NCBI RefSeq assembly: GCF_014779555.2
Contig: NZ_CP094357.1
Span: 5,766,001 to 5,830,000 of the forward strand
Length of the DNA stretch: 64,000 nucleotides
Source: Lysobacter capsici
GTDB taxonomy: Bacteria > Pseudomonadota > Gammaproteobacteria > Xanthomonadales > Xanthomonadaceae
Reading direction: 5' to 3'
The position numbers were made by a program, and so were the translations under genes. Position 1 is the first letter of the stretch, and the number at the start of each line of letters is the position of its first letter. The notes under the pieces are model-generated. The model was not told the DNA's origin and ran no database searches. It worked only from the letters and a program-made list of their open reading frames with translations. Shown in pieces: positions 55,062 to 64,000 of the stretch.

Positions 55062-55861
55062 GGACCGCGCGCGTCCCCGGTCGGGTGATCGTCGTGGCCG
55101 TCGGCGTCGCGCGGCTCGGTCGCGACCCACTTGGCCGCGATGATGCCCAGCTCATAAAGCAGGCACATCGGAATCGCCAGCATCAGCTGCGAGACCACGT
55201 CCGGAGGGGTGATCACCGCGGCGACGATGAAGATGCCGACCACCGCGTAGCCGCGGCCTTCCTTGAGCTGGGCCGGCGTGACCCAGCCCAGCAGCGCCAG
55301 GATCACTAGCGCCACCGGCACCTCGAAGCTGATGCCGAAGGCCAGGAACAGGATCAGCACGAAATCCAGGTAGGCGTTGATGTCGGTCATCATCGACACC
55401 CCGGTCGGGGTGATCTTGACCAGGAAACCGAACACCGACGGCAGCACCAGGAAGAACGCGAACGCGCAGCCGGCGTAGAACAGCACCAGCGCCGACGCCA
55501 GCAGCGGCAGGGCCAGCCGCTTCTCGCGCTTGTACAGGCCCGGCGCGACGAAGGCCCAGGCCTGGAACAGCAGCCACGGCATCGAGATCATCAACGCGGC
55601 GAAGAACGCCAGCTTGAGCGGCGCGGAGAACGGCGAGGCCACTTCGACCGCGATCAACTGGCTGCCGGCCGGCAACTTGGCCAGCAGCGGCGTGGCCAGG
55701 TAGTGGTAGAGCTTGTTGGCGAACGGCAACAGGCACACGAACACGATCACCAGCCCGGTCACCCCGCGCAGCAGGCGCGCGCGCAGTTCGATCAGGTGAT
55801 CGAGCAGACGCGGCTCGGCCGAGGCCTCTTCGCCCGGCACGCCGTGGTCAGCGTCGCTCAT
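55058..55861 (-). CDS. tatC: Sec-independent translocase subunit TatC
   Basis: 267 residues, six membrane helices. The conserved LLDHLIELRARLL (near residue 20), FFAALMISMPWLLFQAW, the pocket-forming FAFFLVLPSVFGFL and FLAFGISFEVPVAL are all present. TatC is the twin-arginine signal receptor. A second ATG two codons upstream (55865-55867) is equally possible. The start lies inside the 3' end of tatB (overlap), as usual. Followed by the overlapping RDD gene. Confidence 0.96.
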   Translation of the reverse strand: MSDADHGVPGEEASAEPRLLDHLIELRARLLRGVTGLVIVFVCLLPFANKLYHYLATPLLAKLPAGSQLIAVEVASPFSAPLKLAFFAALMISMPWLLFQAWAFVAPGLYKREKRLALPLLASALVLFYAGCAFAFFLVLPSVFGFLVKITPTGVSMMTDINAYLDFVLILFLAFGISFEVPVALVILALLGWVTPAQLKEGRGYAVVGIFIVAAVITPPDVVSQLMLAIPMCLLYELGIIAAKWVATEPRDADGHDDHPTGDARGP

Positions 55862-56411
55862 CGGCATCGCTCGCGGTGGGCGGAGTCGCGGGGGCGCTGG
55901 GGGCGCTGGGGGCGGCCGGACGGTAGTCGGGCTGGGCCGCGCCGGCGTAGTCGTGCTGGTAATCGTGGGTGGGCGGCGCGTCGACGGGCGATGCCTGCGG
56001 CGCCGGCGCGTCGAGCGCGGGCGTCGAATGCGCGGTATTGACCGGGTCGGCCGAGCCGTACACCGGCGCCGGCGTCGCCGCCGGATCGGGATCGGCCGCC
56101 GCCGTGGCGGTCGCGACCGGCGCGGCGATGCGGCGGTTCATGTCGTCGACTTCGTTGCGGATCGCCTGGCCGCTGTCGCGCAGCCGGCTTTGCGCGTCAC
56201 GCAGGTCGGCCTGGGCCTGACGCAGGCTGCGCTTGAGTTCCTCGTCGGCCAGCTCGTTCTCGAGTTCGGACTTGACCGAGTACCACTGCGCGCGCGCGCG
56301 ACGCACCCACAGCCCGGCGAACCGGGCCGCCTTGGGCAGGCGCTCGGGACCGAGCACGATCAAGGCCACGATCGCGATTACGAAGACTTCCGAGAAGCCT
56401 ATGTCGAACAT
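55848..56411 (-). CDS. tatB: Sec-independent translocase subunit TatB
   Basis: 187 residues. N-terminal helix MFDIGFSEVFVIAIVALIVL and the GPERLP hinge are TatB signatures, followed by the amphipathic helix AARFAGLWVRRARAQWYSV and a long charged coiled coil. The ~90-residue C-terminal tail is Ala/Pro/Asp-rich with two DY/QHDY-type motifs and is disordered-looking. It follows tatA by 46 bases and overlaps tatC. Confidence 0.96.
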   Translation of the reverse strand: MFDIGFSEVFVIAIVALIVLGPERLPKAARFAGLWVRRARAQWYSVKSELENELADEELKRSLRQAQADLRDAQSRLRDSGQAIRNEVDDMNRRIAAPVATATAAADPDPAATPAPVYGSADPVNTAHSTPALDAPAPQASPVDAPPTHDYQHDYAGAAQPDYRPAAPSAPSAPATPPTASDADERR

Positions 56412-56457
56412 GCGCGTCTGCCAGGCGAGGGATGCGGATGGCGCAACAGCCCGGGGC

Positions 56458-56697
56458 TCAGCGCGGGTTCTGCTCGTTGTCGCGCGACTGCGACGGCGTG
56501 CTGCCGGTGGTGGAGTCGGTGCGGTTGGCGTCGTTGGGCAACTGCGCGGACGGCTTGTCGTCGTCCTGCATGCCTTTCTTGAAACCCTTGACCGCGTCGC
56601 CGAGGTCCTTGCCCACGCTGCCTAGACGCTTGGTGCCGAAGACCAGCAGAACAATCACAAGGACGACGATCCAATGACCAATGCCCCAGGCGCCCAT
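56458..56697 (-). CDS. tatA: Sec-independent translocase subunit TatA
   Basis: 79 residues. [20 protein letters not shown] is the TatA N-terminal helix, followed by the [17 protein letters not shown] amphipathic helix. The tail is polar ([11 protein letters not shown]). First gene of tatABC-RDD. It forms the protein-conducting ring of the Tat translocase. The start ATG was chosen over an upstream in-frame one because it makes the hydrophobic helix N-terminal. Confidence 0.96.
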   Translation of the reverse strand: MGAWGIGHWIVVLVIVLLVFGTKRLGSVGKDLGDAVKGFKKGMQDDDKPSAQLPNDANRTDSTTGSTPSQSRDNEQNPR

Positions 56698-56885
56698 GTC
56701 GTTGCTCGCTGCTGAATGATGAAGACAGCAAGGATACCGCAACCGTTCTTAAGCCAATGTGGCGAAGGTCCTGTATGCCCGAACGCCCGATTCGGCATGG
56801 TCGCGCGCGCAAAGCGGCTGAACGGGGGCGCGGCCGCATCGGCGGCCCGCCCCGGGTGTCGGCGCCATGCCGCCGCGGTCAGGCC

Positions 56886-57794
56886 TCAGGGCAGCGGTTC
56901 GACCTTGGCCGGGTTGGGCTGCGCCGGCACGTTCTCGAACGCCTGCGGCTGCGGCTGCGGTTGAGCCGGCTGCGCCTGCACCGGCGCGGTCTGCGCGGGC
57001 GCGGCGGTGGTGGCGTTGGCCGGGGCGACGCCTGCCTCGGGATAGACCGTCGCGCCCAGCGCCGGACGCTGATCTTCGGCGGTGCGATGCGCGCGCGCGG
57101 CGGCGCTGGCTTCTTCCAGGCGGTCGCGGAAATCGACCACCGCATTGGACGGCTGACCGGTGGCGCGGCCTTCGAAGATCATCCGCGGCGTGTTGCCCTC
57201 GCCGTACACCGCCTGGTTGGCGTCGTCGTCGATCGACAGCGCGGCGCCGTCGAGCGCGATGCCGGCGAACAGGCCGCGCGCGCGCGACCACGACCAGATT
57301 TCCGCCTTGAGCTGGCCATCGGTGGCGGCCGCGGCGGTGCGCCCGACCGGACCGGCGGCGACGCTGGCGTCGGCGCCGAGGGTGACCTTGCCGTTGACGA
57401 TCGAGTCCAGGCCGCGATCGCCGCGGAACACCAGCACGATGTCGGAGGACTGCACGCCGGCCTGGAAACCGACGCTGCCGCCGGTGATCTTGACGAAGCT
57501 CGGGTTGGACCAGGTGCCGTCGGGGTTCTTGACCGAGACCAGGCCGTGGCCGCGGCGACCGCCGAATACCAGGCCGATCTTGAGCGTGTCGGGCACCACG
57601 ACGATCGCGCGCGCCTCGTCGAACAGCTTGTCGGGAATCGAGGATTCGGGAATCTGCTGGATATCGGCCAGCACCCGCACCGCGTCGCGGGCGCGCTGGT
57701 CTTCGGTCTGACCGGCGACGGCGGAGGTGGTGGCGGCAAGGCCCAGGCTCAGGGCGAGACTCAGACTCAGGACGCGGGGCAGCGATCGGGACAT
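56886..57794 (-). CDS. exported SYLF (YSC84/Ysc84-type) lipid-binding-domain protein
   Basis: 302 residues. Signal peptide 1-27 (TSAVAG-QT). SYLF motifs: IPDKLFDEARAIVVVPDTLK, GGRRGHGLVSVK, FVKITGGSVGFQAGVQSSDI and RGLFAGIALDGAALSID. SYLF domains bind phosphoinositides in eukaryotes; bacterial members are periplasmic or lipid-associated with no settled role. The last ~40 residues are Pro/Gln-rich (QPQPQ). Divergent from hemH. Confidence 0.86.
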   Translation of the reverse strand: MSRSLPRVLSLSLALSLGLAATTSAVAGQTEDQRARDAVRVLADIQQIPESSIPDKLFDEARAIVVVPDTLKIGLVFGGRRGHGLVSVKNPDGTWSNPSFVKITGGSVGFQAGVQSSDIVLVFRGDRGLDSIVNGKVTLGADASVAAGPVGRTAAAATDGQLKAEIWSWSRARGLFAGIALDGAALSIDDDANQAVYGEGNTPRMIFEGRATGQPSNAVVDFRDRLEEASAAARAHRTAEDQRPALGATVYPEAGVAPANATTAAPAQTAPVQAQPAQPQPQPQAFENVPAQPNPAKVEPLP

Positions 57795-58072
57795 GGCGGA
57801 CTCCGGCGGTGATGCGCAACTGGGCAATGGATGGACGGCAGCCATCACGGTAACCGCAACGACGACGGTTGGTTCAGGCTAGTAAGCAGGCGATGAATCG
57901 CCACGGAATCGGCGAACGCCTGCACGAGCGCCGCATTGTAGCGATGCGCGGCCGCGCCGATCGCGCGTCGCGATCCTCGTCGCCGGCCGGCGCCGATCGC
58001 GGCGGACTATCGCAGCCATCGGAACATTCGATCCGGCAAACATTTCGCCGTCACCATCGCCAGTGTCATCCT

Positions 58073-59083
58073 ATGCGCATGCCCGCACCCGCCAGCATCG
58101 CCGCTCACGACACTCCTTCCGCTGCCGATACGGCCGTGGTCCTGGTCAATCTCGGGACGCCCGATGCGCCCGATACCGCCTCGGTGCGGCGCTATCTGGC
58201 CGAATTCCTGCACGACCACCGCGTGGTCGACATGAGCCGCTGGCTGTGGTGCCCGCTGCTGCATTTCGCGATCCTGCCGCTGCGCAGCGGCAAGGTCGCG
58301 CACAAGTACGCCAGCGTCTGGCTGCCCGAAGGCTCGCCGCTGGCGGTCCACACCCGCCGCCTGGCCGAGGCGGTGCAGCGCGAATTGCCGCAAGTGCGCG
58401 TGCTGCACGCGATGCGCTACGGCAAGCCGTCGTGGAAGCAGTTGCTGCTCGATCTCGAACGCCAGGGCGTGCGGCGCGTGCTCGCGCTGCCGCTGTATCC
58501 GCAGTATTCGACCTCGACCACCGCGTCGGTCGGCGATGTGCTCGATGCCGTGCCGGGGTTGTCGTCGCGGATGGTGCGCGAGTATCACCTCGACCCGGAC
58601 TGGGTCGCGGCGGTCGCCGATTCGGTGCGCCGCCATCGCGCCATCCACGGCATGGGCGAGCACCTGCTGATGTCGTTCCATGGCCTGCCGCAGCGCTTCG
58701 CCGCGGCCGGCGATCCCTACCCGCGCCACTGCGAAGCCAGCGCGCAGGCGATCGCGCAGGCGCTGGGCCTGCCCGACGATGCCTGGACCTTGAGTTACCA
58801 ATCGCGCTTCGGCCGCGAGCGCTGGCTGGAACCGTCGACCACCGACACCTTGACCGCGCTGGCCGAGCGCGGGCTGCGCCGGGTCGATGTGATCGCGCCG
58901 GGTTTCGCGGTGGACTGCCTTGAAACCCTGGAAGAAGTCGCGATCATGCTGGCCGAGGAGTTCGCCGCGCGCGGCGGCGAGTTGCGCTATATCCCCTGCC
59001 TCAACGATTCGCCGGCCCACGCCGCCGCCCTGGCCGGCGTGATCGAGCGCGAACTCGACGAGTGGGCCGAGGTCGCGGCTTAA
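58073..59083 (+). CDS. hemH: ferrochelatase
   Basis: 336 residues. TAVVLVNLGTPDAPDTASVR opens the fold; YPQYSTSTTASVGD is the porphyrin-lip motif; the metal-binding His is in LLMSFHGLPQRF (H203) and the conserved Glu in FAVDCLETLEEV. It inserts Fe2+ into protoporphyrin IX, the last step of heme synthesis. Full length. The frame is open upstream, but the Rossmann-like start fits the ATG at 58073 (or the one two codons later). Confidence 0.96.
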   Translation: MRMPAPASIAAHDTPSAADTAVVLVNLGTPDAPDTASVRRYLAEFLHDHRVVDMSRWLWCPLLHFAILPLRSGKVAHKYASVWLPEGSPLAVHTRRLAEAVQRELPQVRVLHAMRYGKPSWKQLLLDLERQGVRRVLALPLYPQYSTSTTASVGDVLDAVPGLSSRMVREYHLDPDWVAAVADSVRRHRAIHGMGEHLLMSFHGLPQRFAAAGDPYPRHCEASAQAIAQALGLPDDAWTLSYQSRFGRERWLEPSTTDTLTALAERGLRRVDVIAPGFAVDCLETLEEVAIMLAEEFAARGGELRYIPCLNDSPAHAAALAGVIERELDEWAEVAA

Positions 59084-59253
59084 GCGCAAGCGCGCCGGCT
59101 TCGCCACGAATTCGCCGCATGGATTTGGCAAAATCGGCGCACGTTGTTGGGCGCGACCGCTCGGGCGTGGTCTGATCAAGCGCCGCGCTCAGGCCCGGGA
59201 TCGGGCCACGCCGACGATATCGCCGACGAAACTTCGCTGACAGGATTTGATGG

Positions 59254-60123
59254 ATGGCCGCAATGCAGGAATTCGTCGTCGACACCGCGTTCGGACGCAT
59301 CAGCGGGCTGCGCAACGGCAACGCCGGCGCGCCCAAGCTGCTGGCGCTGCACGGTTGGCTCGACAACGCGGCCAGCTTCGTGCCGCTGTCGCCGTGGTTC
59401 GGCGGCTACGACCTGGTCGCGCCCGACCTGCCCGGCCATGGCGCCAGCGCGCATCTGCCGGTGTCGGCCGAATACACACTGGTCACCGCCGCGCGCACCG
59501 CGCTGGCGATCGCCGATGCGCTGGGCTGGGACCGTTTCCATCTGCTCGGCCATTCGCTGGGCGGCGCGACCGCGAGCTTCGTCGCCGCGGCGGTGCCGCA
59601 GCGGGTCGAGAAACTGCTGCTGATCGAAGCGCTGGGGTCGCTGGCCGAATCCGAGGAACGGGTCGGCACCCGCCTGCGCGAGGCCTTCGCCGGCCTCGCC
59701 GCGGCCAACAGCAAGCAGTTGCGCGTGTTTCCCGATATTGCCAGCGCGGTGAAGGTGCGCATGGCCGCGAACGATCTGAGTGAACCGGTCGCGCGGCTGT
59801 TGGTCGAACGCGGGATCGCGCCAGTACGCAGCGAGCACCATCAAGGCGGCTACGCTTGGCGCAGCGACCCGCGCCTGACCCTGACCTCGGCGCTGCGCAT
59901 GAGCGAAGCCCAGATGCGCTCGCTGATCCGCGCGATCGAATGCCCCACCTGCATGATCTGGGCCGACCCGGCGCAGAGCTACATGCCCGATTCCTTGCGC
60001 CGCGAACGCGCTTCGCTGCTGCGCCATGGGGAGTTGCATACCTTGCCGGGGACGCATCACCTGCATATGGAAAAACCGGGCGCGGTGGGTGAGGTGTTTC
60101 AGAATTTCTTGGCGGGTGGGTGA
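59254..60123 (+). CDS. alpha/beta-hydrolase
   Basis: 289 residues. LLALHGWLDNAASFVPL (oxyanion-side motif), DLPGHGASAH, the nucleophile elbow LLGHSLGGATASF with Ser101, a cap region, and a C-terminal catalytic His in LPGTHHLHMEKP. Resembles MhpC/serine-hydrolase-like carboxyesterases that follow hemH in xanthomonads. Substrate unknown. Starts at ATG 59254; a second Met three codons later is also possible. Confidence 0.88.
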   Translation: MAAMQEFVVDTAFGRISGLRNGNAGAPKLLALHGWLDNAASFVPLSPWFGGYDLVAPDLPGHGASAHLPVSAEYTLVTAARTALAIADALGWDRFHLLGHSLGGATASFVAAAVPQRVEKLLLIEALGSLAESEERVGTRLREAFAGLAAANSKQLRVFPDIASAVKVRMAANDLSEPVARLLVERGIAPVRSEHHQGGYAWRSDPRLTLTSALRMSEAQMRSLIRAIECPTCMIWADPAQSYMPDSLRRERASLLRHGELHTLPGTHHLHMEKPGAVGEVFQNFLAGG

Positions 60124-60214
60124 GTTGCTGCGTTCGGTAACTCCTGTGTGGATCGATGCGTTAGCGGTTTGTGCGAATGACGCTTGCGTAGATCCGGAGC
60201 CTGCACCGCAACGC

Positions 60215-60932
60215 TGAGATTCGCCCTCTTTGAAAAAAAGGGGCTGCGCGCTGCGGAGGCACGAAGCAAGGCCGCGCTTGCTCGCGCGGGGGATTTGCTC
60301 TTGATGGGTGCGCGGCGAACTGGAGCGGAAAGCGAATCCCCCTGCCCCCTTTTGCAAAGGGGGGGAGCAGCAAAAGCTGGAGCTTTATCAGCACACTGAA
60401 ATTCGCCCCCTTTGAAAAAGGGGGCTGCGCGCTGCGAAGGCACGAAGCAAGGCCGCGCTTGCTCGCGCGGGGGATTTGCTCTTGCTGGGTGCGTGGTGAT
60501 TTGGAGCGAAAAGCGAATCCCCCTTCCCCCCTTTTCCAAAGGGGGGAACAGCAAAAGCTGGGACGCGATTAGCACGCTGAAATTCGCCCCCTTTGAAAAA
60601 GGGCGCTGCGCGCTGCGGAGGCACGAGGCAAGGCTGCGCTTGCTCGCGCGGGGGATTTGCTCTTGATGGCTGCGCGGCGAATTGGGGCGGAAAGCGAATC
60701 CCCCCTGCCCCCCTTTTGCAAAGGGGGGAACAGCAAAAGCTGGGACGTGATTAGCACGCTGAAGTTCGCCCCCTTTGAAAAAGGGGGCTGCGCGCTGCGA
60801 AGGCACGAAGCTAGACCGCGCTTGCTCGCGCGGGGGATTTGCTCTTGCTGGGTGCGCGGTGATTTGGAGCGAAAAGCGAATCCCCCCTCCCCCCCCTTTT
60901 CCATAGGGGGGAACAGCAAAAGCTGGGGTCAC
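60215..60932. repeat. four-copy ~182-base tandem array of the G-run repeat
   Basis: TTCGCC...TTTGAAAAA starts at 60220, 60402, 60583 and 60765: spacings 182, 181, 182. Each unit has GGGCTGCGCGCTGCGRAGGCACGA, then CGCGCGGGGGATTTGCTCTT, then AAAGCGAATCCCCC, and CCTTTTCCAAAGGGGGGAAC. Because units are not multiples of 3, the long open frame across the array (60099-60932, minus) is repeat-derived. No gene lies between the hydrolase and the peptidase (60124-61020). Confidence 0.9.
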
Positions 60933-61020
60933 TTATATGCAGCTGCAACTAACACTGCATGATCGCCAGTCAATGGTCAGCGATACGCCGATGCTCATCG
61001 GCAGCCGCGGCTCGGCAACG

Positions 61021-61815
61021 TCACTTATCGTCCGCGATCAACCGCCGCAAACTCGCCTTCAACGCCCGCCCCGACGCGCGGAAATACTCGCGCTGGTCGC
61101 GCCAGTCCGGGCAGCGCGCTTCGACCTCGCGCCAGAATGCGCGCGAATGGTCGGCGTGGATCAGATGGCACAGCTCGTGTACCAGCACGTATTCGAACGC
61201 CGCCGGCGTCGCCAGCACCAGCGACAGGTCCAGCGACAGGGACGCGTCGGGCGCGAGCGAGCCCCACTGCGAGGACATCACCCGGTAGCGCAGACGCGAC
61301 GGCGCGCGCGGCAGGCCGGGCAGGTATTTCGGCAGCCAGCGGCCGACATCGGCGCGCGCCTGGCCTTCGTAGAAATCGCGCAACGCGCGCCGCAGGTTGG
61401 CCGGGCTGACCGTTTCGGGCGCGGCGATCTCGAGCGCGTCGTCGTTCAATTGCAGGCGCAGATAGCGCGCCTGCCGCCACTGCAGCGGCAGCTCGCGGCC
61501 GCGCAGCGGAATGCGAGTGCTGACATGCGCCTGCAGGCTGGCCGCGTCGCTGCTGGCGCTGGCGATCTGCGCCAGCAACCAGTCGCCGTGTTCGATCACG
61601 AAGCGCTGGCCGGCGATCTCGCTGGCGCGCATGGGCAAGGTCAGGCGCGGGCCGCGTTCGTCGACGCTGAGCTTGATCCGCCGCGCGCGCGGGTCGCGCA
61701 CGCGCAGGACTTCGACGATCTGGCCGTTGCCTAGGGTGATCGCGATGGTTTCGCGCGAGACCGCGCGCGGCGCGGGCTGCGGCTTGCCAGTCAGCAGGCG
61801 CAGAAGGCTCGTCAT
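61021..61815 (-). CDS. YgjP-like (M48/DUF45) zinc metallopeptidase-domain protein
   Basis: 264 residues. C-terminal YVLVHELCHLIHADHSRAFW has the HExxH zinc motif with a third His (HADH), as in the YgjP/WLM/SprT group. RARRIKLSVDERGPRLTLP is the N-terminal beta part of the family. Substrate not known; such proteins often cleave or bind DNA-protein adducts (SprT-like) or serve housekeeping roles. Start at MTSLLRLLTG. Confidence 0.85.
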   Translation of the reverse strand: MTSLLRLLTGKPQPAPRAVSRETIAITLGNGQIVEVLRVRDPRARRIKLSVDERGPRLTLPMRASEIAGQRFVIEHGDWLLAQIASASSDAASLQAHVSTRIPLRGRELPLQWRQARYLRLQLNDDALEIAAPETVSPANLRRALRDFYEGQARADVGRWLPKYLPGLPRAPSRLRYRVMSSQWGSLAPDASLSLDLSLVLATPAAFEYVLVHELCHLIHADHSRAFWREVEARCPDWRDQREYFRASGRALKASLRRLIADDK

Positions 61816-61967
61816 GGGTGGGGGACCGCCATGGACGAAGCATAGCGCCTGGATGCGGGGTTTAGCGCGTTTGGGCGCGGCGAAAATCACGGCGCGCGTG
61901 GGGTGGGCAAAGCCACCGCGGCATGCGAGCGACGGCGGCGTGGCCAGTTACGCCGTGGCGCGCGGTT

Positions 61968-62059
61968 CGCGGTCGCGGCTTGCGCCGCTCCTACAGGGGC
62001 TTCGGGTGCATGCGCGACGCCTGGCCGCCCCTGCAGGAGCGGCGCGAGCCGCGACCGCG
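61968..62059. repeat. REP palindrome pair TGTAGGAGCGGCG
   Basis: CGCGGTCGCGGCTTGCGCCG...CTACAG (61968-61996) faces CTGCAGGAGCGGCGCGAGCC...CGCG (62031-62059). The surrounding gap (61816-62131) has no gene. Confidence 0.85.
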
Positions 62060-62131
62060 CCACCACGACTGCCGCGCAACGACCGGCCGCCACCGTTCAC
62101 ACGGCACTGCACCGCACCGCTGCGCGATCGC

Positions 62132-63040
62132 TCAATCGACCTTGGACAGCTTCAGCGCCGATTCCATCACCCGGAACAGCCGCTTCACTTCCGCGCTCAT
62201 CAGCGCGAAACGCGCGTCGAGTTCGGCGCGCACGCCGTCGCTGTCGCTGTTTTCGAGCTGATCCACGGCGCCGTCGAGCAGCTTGAACTTGCGCACCACC
62301 AGGTCTTCGCCGATCACGAACGACACGTGATCGTCCAAGGTCAGGGCCAGGCGCGTGACCTGCTTGCCGGTTTCCAGGTGCTTGGCGATTTCGTCGCTTT
62401 CCAGCTCCTGGCGCTGGCATTTGACCACCGCGCCCTGATCGACCGGATCGCGCAGTTCGCATTCATCGCCCAGGCTGATGCCGTCGGGCAATTCCTCGCC
62501 GGCGACCCAGCCGGTCAGGATCGAACGCGGCGCGATTTCGGCGTTCAACGGCAACGCCGGGAAGCTGCCGACCGCGCGGCGGATTTCGCTGATCACGTTC
62601 TCGCCGGTCTTGCGGCTGGAGGTGTCGACGATCACCAGGCCGTGTTCGAGATCGATGATCGCGTCGGTGCGGCCGGGCTTGATGAAGGCGCGCGGCATCA
62701 GATCGACGATCAATTCGTCCTTGAGCCGCTTGCGGGTGCGGCCGCCGGGCTTGCGGCCTTCCTTCTGCTCGATCTCGGCCAGTTTCTTGGCCAGCATGTC
62801 GTTGACGACCGCGCCCGGCAGCAGCCGGTCTTCGCTGCCGACGGTGATCCAGATCGCGTCGCCGATGCGGTTGAGCATCTGCGCGTCCTCGGTGGCGCGG
62901 CTGAACGGCGAGATGAAGCCGCGCGAGGACAGCTCTAGCGGGCCGACCGGCTTGAGCGCGCACTCTTCCAGGCCTTTTTCGAGATCGTCGAGTTTGTGGG
63001 TGGTGGGGAAGCGGAAGAAGGTCAGGTTGCGAAAGAACAT
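62132..63040 (-). CDS. rdgC: recombination-associated protein RdgC
   Basis: 302 residues. MFFRNLTFFRF, then SSRGFISPF, VNDMLAKKLAEIEQKEGRK and DLMPRAFIKPGRTDAIIDLE are standard RdgC sequence; length is as in the family (~303). It forms a dimeric ring on DNA that limits RecA activity. Upstream (63089-63215) are palindromic repeats, no partner gene. Confidence 0.95.
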   Translation of the reverse strand: MFFRNLTFFRFPTTHKLDDLEKGLEECALKPVGPLELSSRGFISPFSRATEDAQMLNRIGDAIWITVGSEDRLLPGAVVNDMLAKKLAEIEQKEGRKPGGRTRKRLKDELIVDLMPRAFIKPGRTDAIIDLEHGLVIVDTSSRKTGENVISEIRRAVGSFPALPLNAEIAPRSILTGWVAGEELPDGISLGDECELRDPVDQGAVVKCQRQELESDEIAKHLETGKQVTRLALTLDDHVSFVIGEDLVVRKFKLLDGAVDQLENSDSDGVRAELDARFALMSAEVKRLFRVMESALKLSKVD

Positions 63041-63099
63041 TGGGAGGCCGGGAATGGGGAATGGAGGGTCGGGAATCGGCGGCTCGCGGGCCGCTCTTG

Positions 63100-63212
63100 T
63101 TCGTCATTCCCGCGAAGGCGGGAAGCCAGAGATTTCAAGCGTTCTCGCACGAAAGGCCCTGGAGGTTCGGCTCCGCCGAAGTGAAGCGGAGCCCGCCTTC
63201 GCGGGAATGACG
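63100..63212. repeat. two CCCGCGAA palindromes flanking a ~55-base unique core
   Basis: GTCATTCCCGCGAAGGCGGGAA (63102-63123) and CCGCCTTCGCGGGAATGACG (63193-63212) are inverted copies. They sit between rdgC and ttcA. Confidence 0.85.
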
Positions 63213-63228
63213 GCTGGGAGATTCTGGG

Positions 63229-64000
63229 TTAGCCAACTTGCGAGGTATTCGTTTCGACGGATGCCTCATCGAGCCACACAGGCGCATCGACGACGGGCGC
63301 GGCACCCGCCTTGCCCAGCCCCAGAAAATCGAACAGCTTGGGATCGCTCAGCTGCGACGGCCGGATATCGCCCAGCGCGCGCGAAATGGTCTCGATGCGG
63401 CCCGGCGTCTCGCGTTCCCAGGCATCCATCATGCGCTTGACCTGCTTGCGCTGCAGATTTTCCTGCGAGCCGCACAGGTTGCACGGGATGATCGGAAACG
63501 CCTTGACCGCCGCGTAGTCGACGATGTCGTCCTCGCGCACATAGGCCAGCGGCCGGATCACCACGTGCTTGCCGTCGTCGGACAGCAGCTTGGGCGGCAT
63601 GCCGCTGAGCTTGGCGTGGAAGAACAGGTTCAGGAAGAACGTGGCGACCAAGTCGTCGCGATGATGCCCGAGCGCGATCTTGGTGAAGCCTTGCTCCGCC
63701 GCGTAGGTGTACAGCGCCCCGCGCCGCAGCCGCGAACACAGCGAGCACATGGTCTTGCCTTCCGGCACGACCCGCGTGACCACCGAGTAGGTGTCCTGCT
63801 CGAGGATCTTGTACGCCACCCCGATCGATTCCAGGTACGCCGGCAGCACGTGTTCGGGGAAGTCGGGCTGCTTCTGGTCCAGGTTGACCGCGACCAGTTC
63901 GAACTTCACCGGCGCCTTCTTCTGCAGCTGCAGGAGAATGTCCAGCAAGGTGTAACTGTCCTTGCCGCCGGACAGGCAGACCATGACCTTGTCGCCTTCT
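63229..64000 (-). CDS. ttcA: tRNA 2-thiocytidine(32) synthetase TtcA, 5' end missing
   Basis: Runs off the right edge; about 257 C-terminal residues are present. PP-loop [26 protein letters not shown] (4Fe-4S cysteines, with CNLCG later), [16 protein letters not shown] and [12 protein letters not shown] are TtcA signatures. It thiolates C32 in tRNA using an Fe-S cluster and ATP. The N-terminal ~30 residues are outside the window. Confidence 0.95.
   Translation of the reverse strand, partial: EGDKVMVCLSGGKDSYTLLDILLQLQKKAPVKFELVAVNLDQKQPDFPEHVLPAYLESIGVAYKILEQDTYSVVTRVVPEGKTMCSLCSRLRRGALYTYAAEQGFTKIALGHHRDDLVATFFLNLFFHAKLSGMPPKLLSDDGKHVVIRPLAYVREDDIVDYAAVKAFPIIPCNLCGSQENLQRKQVKRMMDAWERETPGRIETISRALGDIRPSQLSDPKLFDFLGLGKAGAAPVVDAPVWLDEASVETNTSQVG

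Noticed and set aside
60099-60932. Open frame of 277 codons across the 182-base array
   Set aside because: Entirely composed of repeat translation (NPPRE..R motifs); unit length is not a multiple of three and no ribosome site is present.

Overview
The window is about 64 kb of very GC-rich chromosomal DNA from a gammaproteobacterium of the family Xanthomonadaceae, most likely Lysobacter. The genus call rests on overall gene content (rsmG-parA-parB, tatABC, glyQS, tamAB, hemH, rdgC, an ECF sigma factor paired with a Ser/Thr kinase, a TonB receptor with Lysobacter-style secreted proteins) and on the extreme GC codon use. It is an inference and was not tested by alignment. No rRNA, confident tRNA, insertion sequence, prophage or CRISPR array was seen.

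Layout. 0-2.1 kb: end of rsmG, then parA and parB, an origin-proximal segregation locus. 2.5-6.0 kb: a small secreted protein, a sugar-nucleotide epimerase, a polyprenol-phosphate-type glycosyltransferase with a LAB-N membrane partner, and a GFA-fold protein. 6.1-6.9 kb: rpmB-rpmG with promoter and terminator. 7.5-8.8 kb: a secreted trypsin-fold protease. 9.3-22.1 kb: a block that reads as an acetate-response locus. It holds a symporter-fused hybrid histidine kinase (CrbS/CbrA type), a LuxR-type response regulator, acetyl-CoA synthetase, a DcaP-like porin and an MHS-family transporter, with a repeated palindrome between acs and the porin. A three-gene DUF2167/membrane/J-like operon and a DUF559 gene are interleaved. 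22.2-24.2 kb: a NodB deacetylase with six Ca-binding repeats, of lower GC. 24.3-30.1 kb: a UDG-family protein, a TRIC-type channel gene behind a tandem glycine riboswitch, an ABC exporter pair, an ANT(4')-like nucleotidyltransferase and an EF-hand protein. 30.2-38.1 kb: fatty-acid desaturase, CHAD protein, mutM, an ECF43-like sigma factor, a PknS-like kinase with TPRs, and a DinB protein. 38.2-47.6 kb: tamB, tamA and a TonB-dependent receptor. 47.7-49.0 kb: a repeat cluster. 49.0-54.3 kb: glyS, glyQ, a glutamine amidotransferase and a membrane protein. 54.3-56.7 kb: tatA-tatB-tatC-RDD. 56.9-64 kb: SYLF protein, hemH, an alpha/beta hydrolase, a 182-bp tandem repeat array, a YgjP-like peptidase, rdgC and the 3' part of ttcA.

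The intergenic space is loaded with at least four repeat families: a 30-bp CCCGCGAA palindrome, a TGTAGGAGCGGCG REP, a ~182-bp GGGGGATTTGC unit, and hexanucleotide microsatellites. The most informative signals are the acs/porin operator palindromes beside a CrbSR-like system, the tandem glycine riboswitch ahead of a TRIC gene, the ECF43-kinase pair, the ANT(4')-like gene with near-complete active-site residues, and a sharp low-GC mosaic patch inside glyS next to a repeat cluster.
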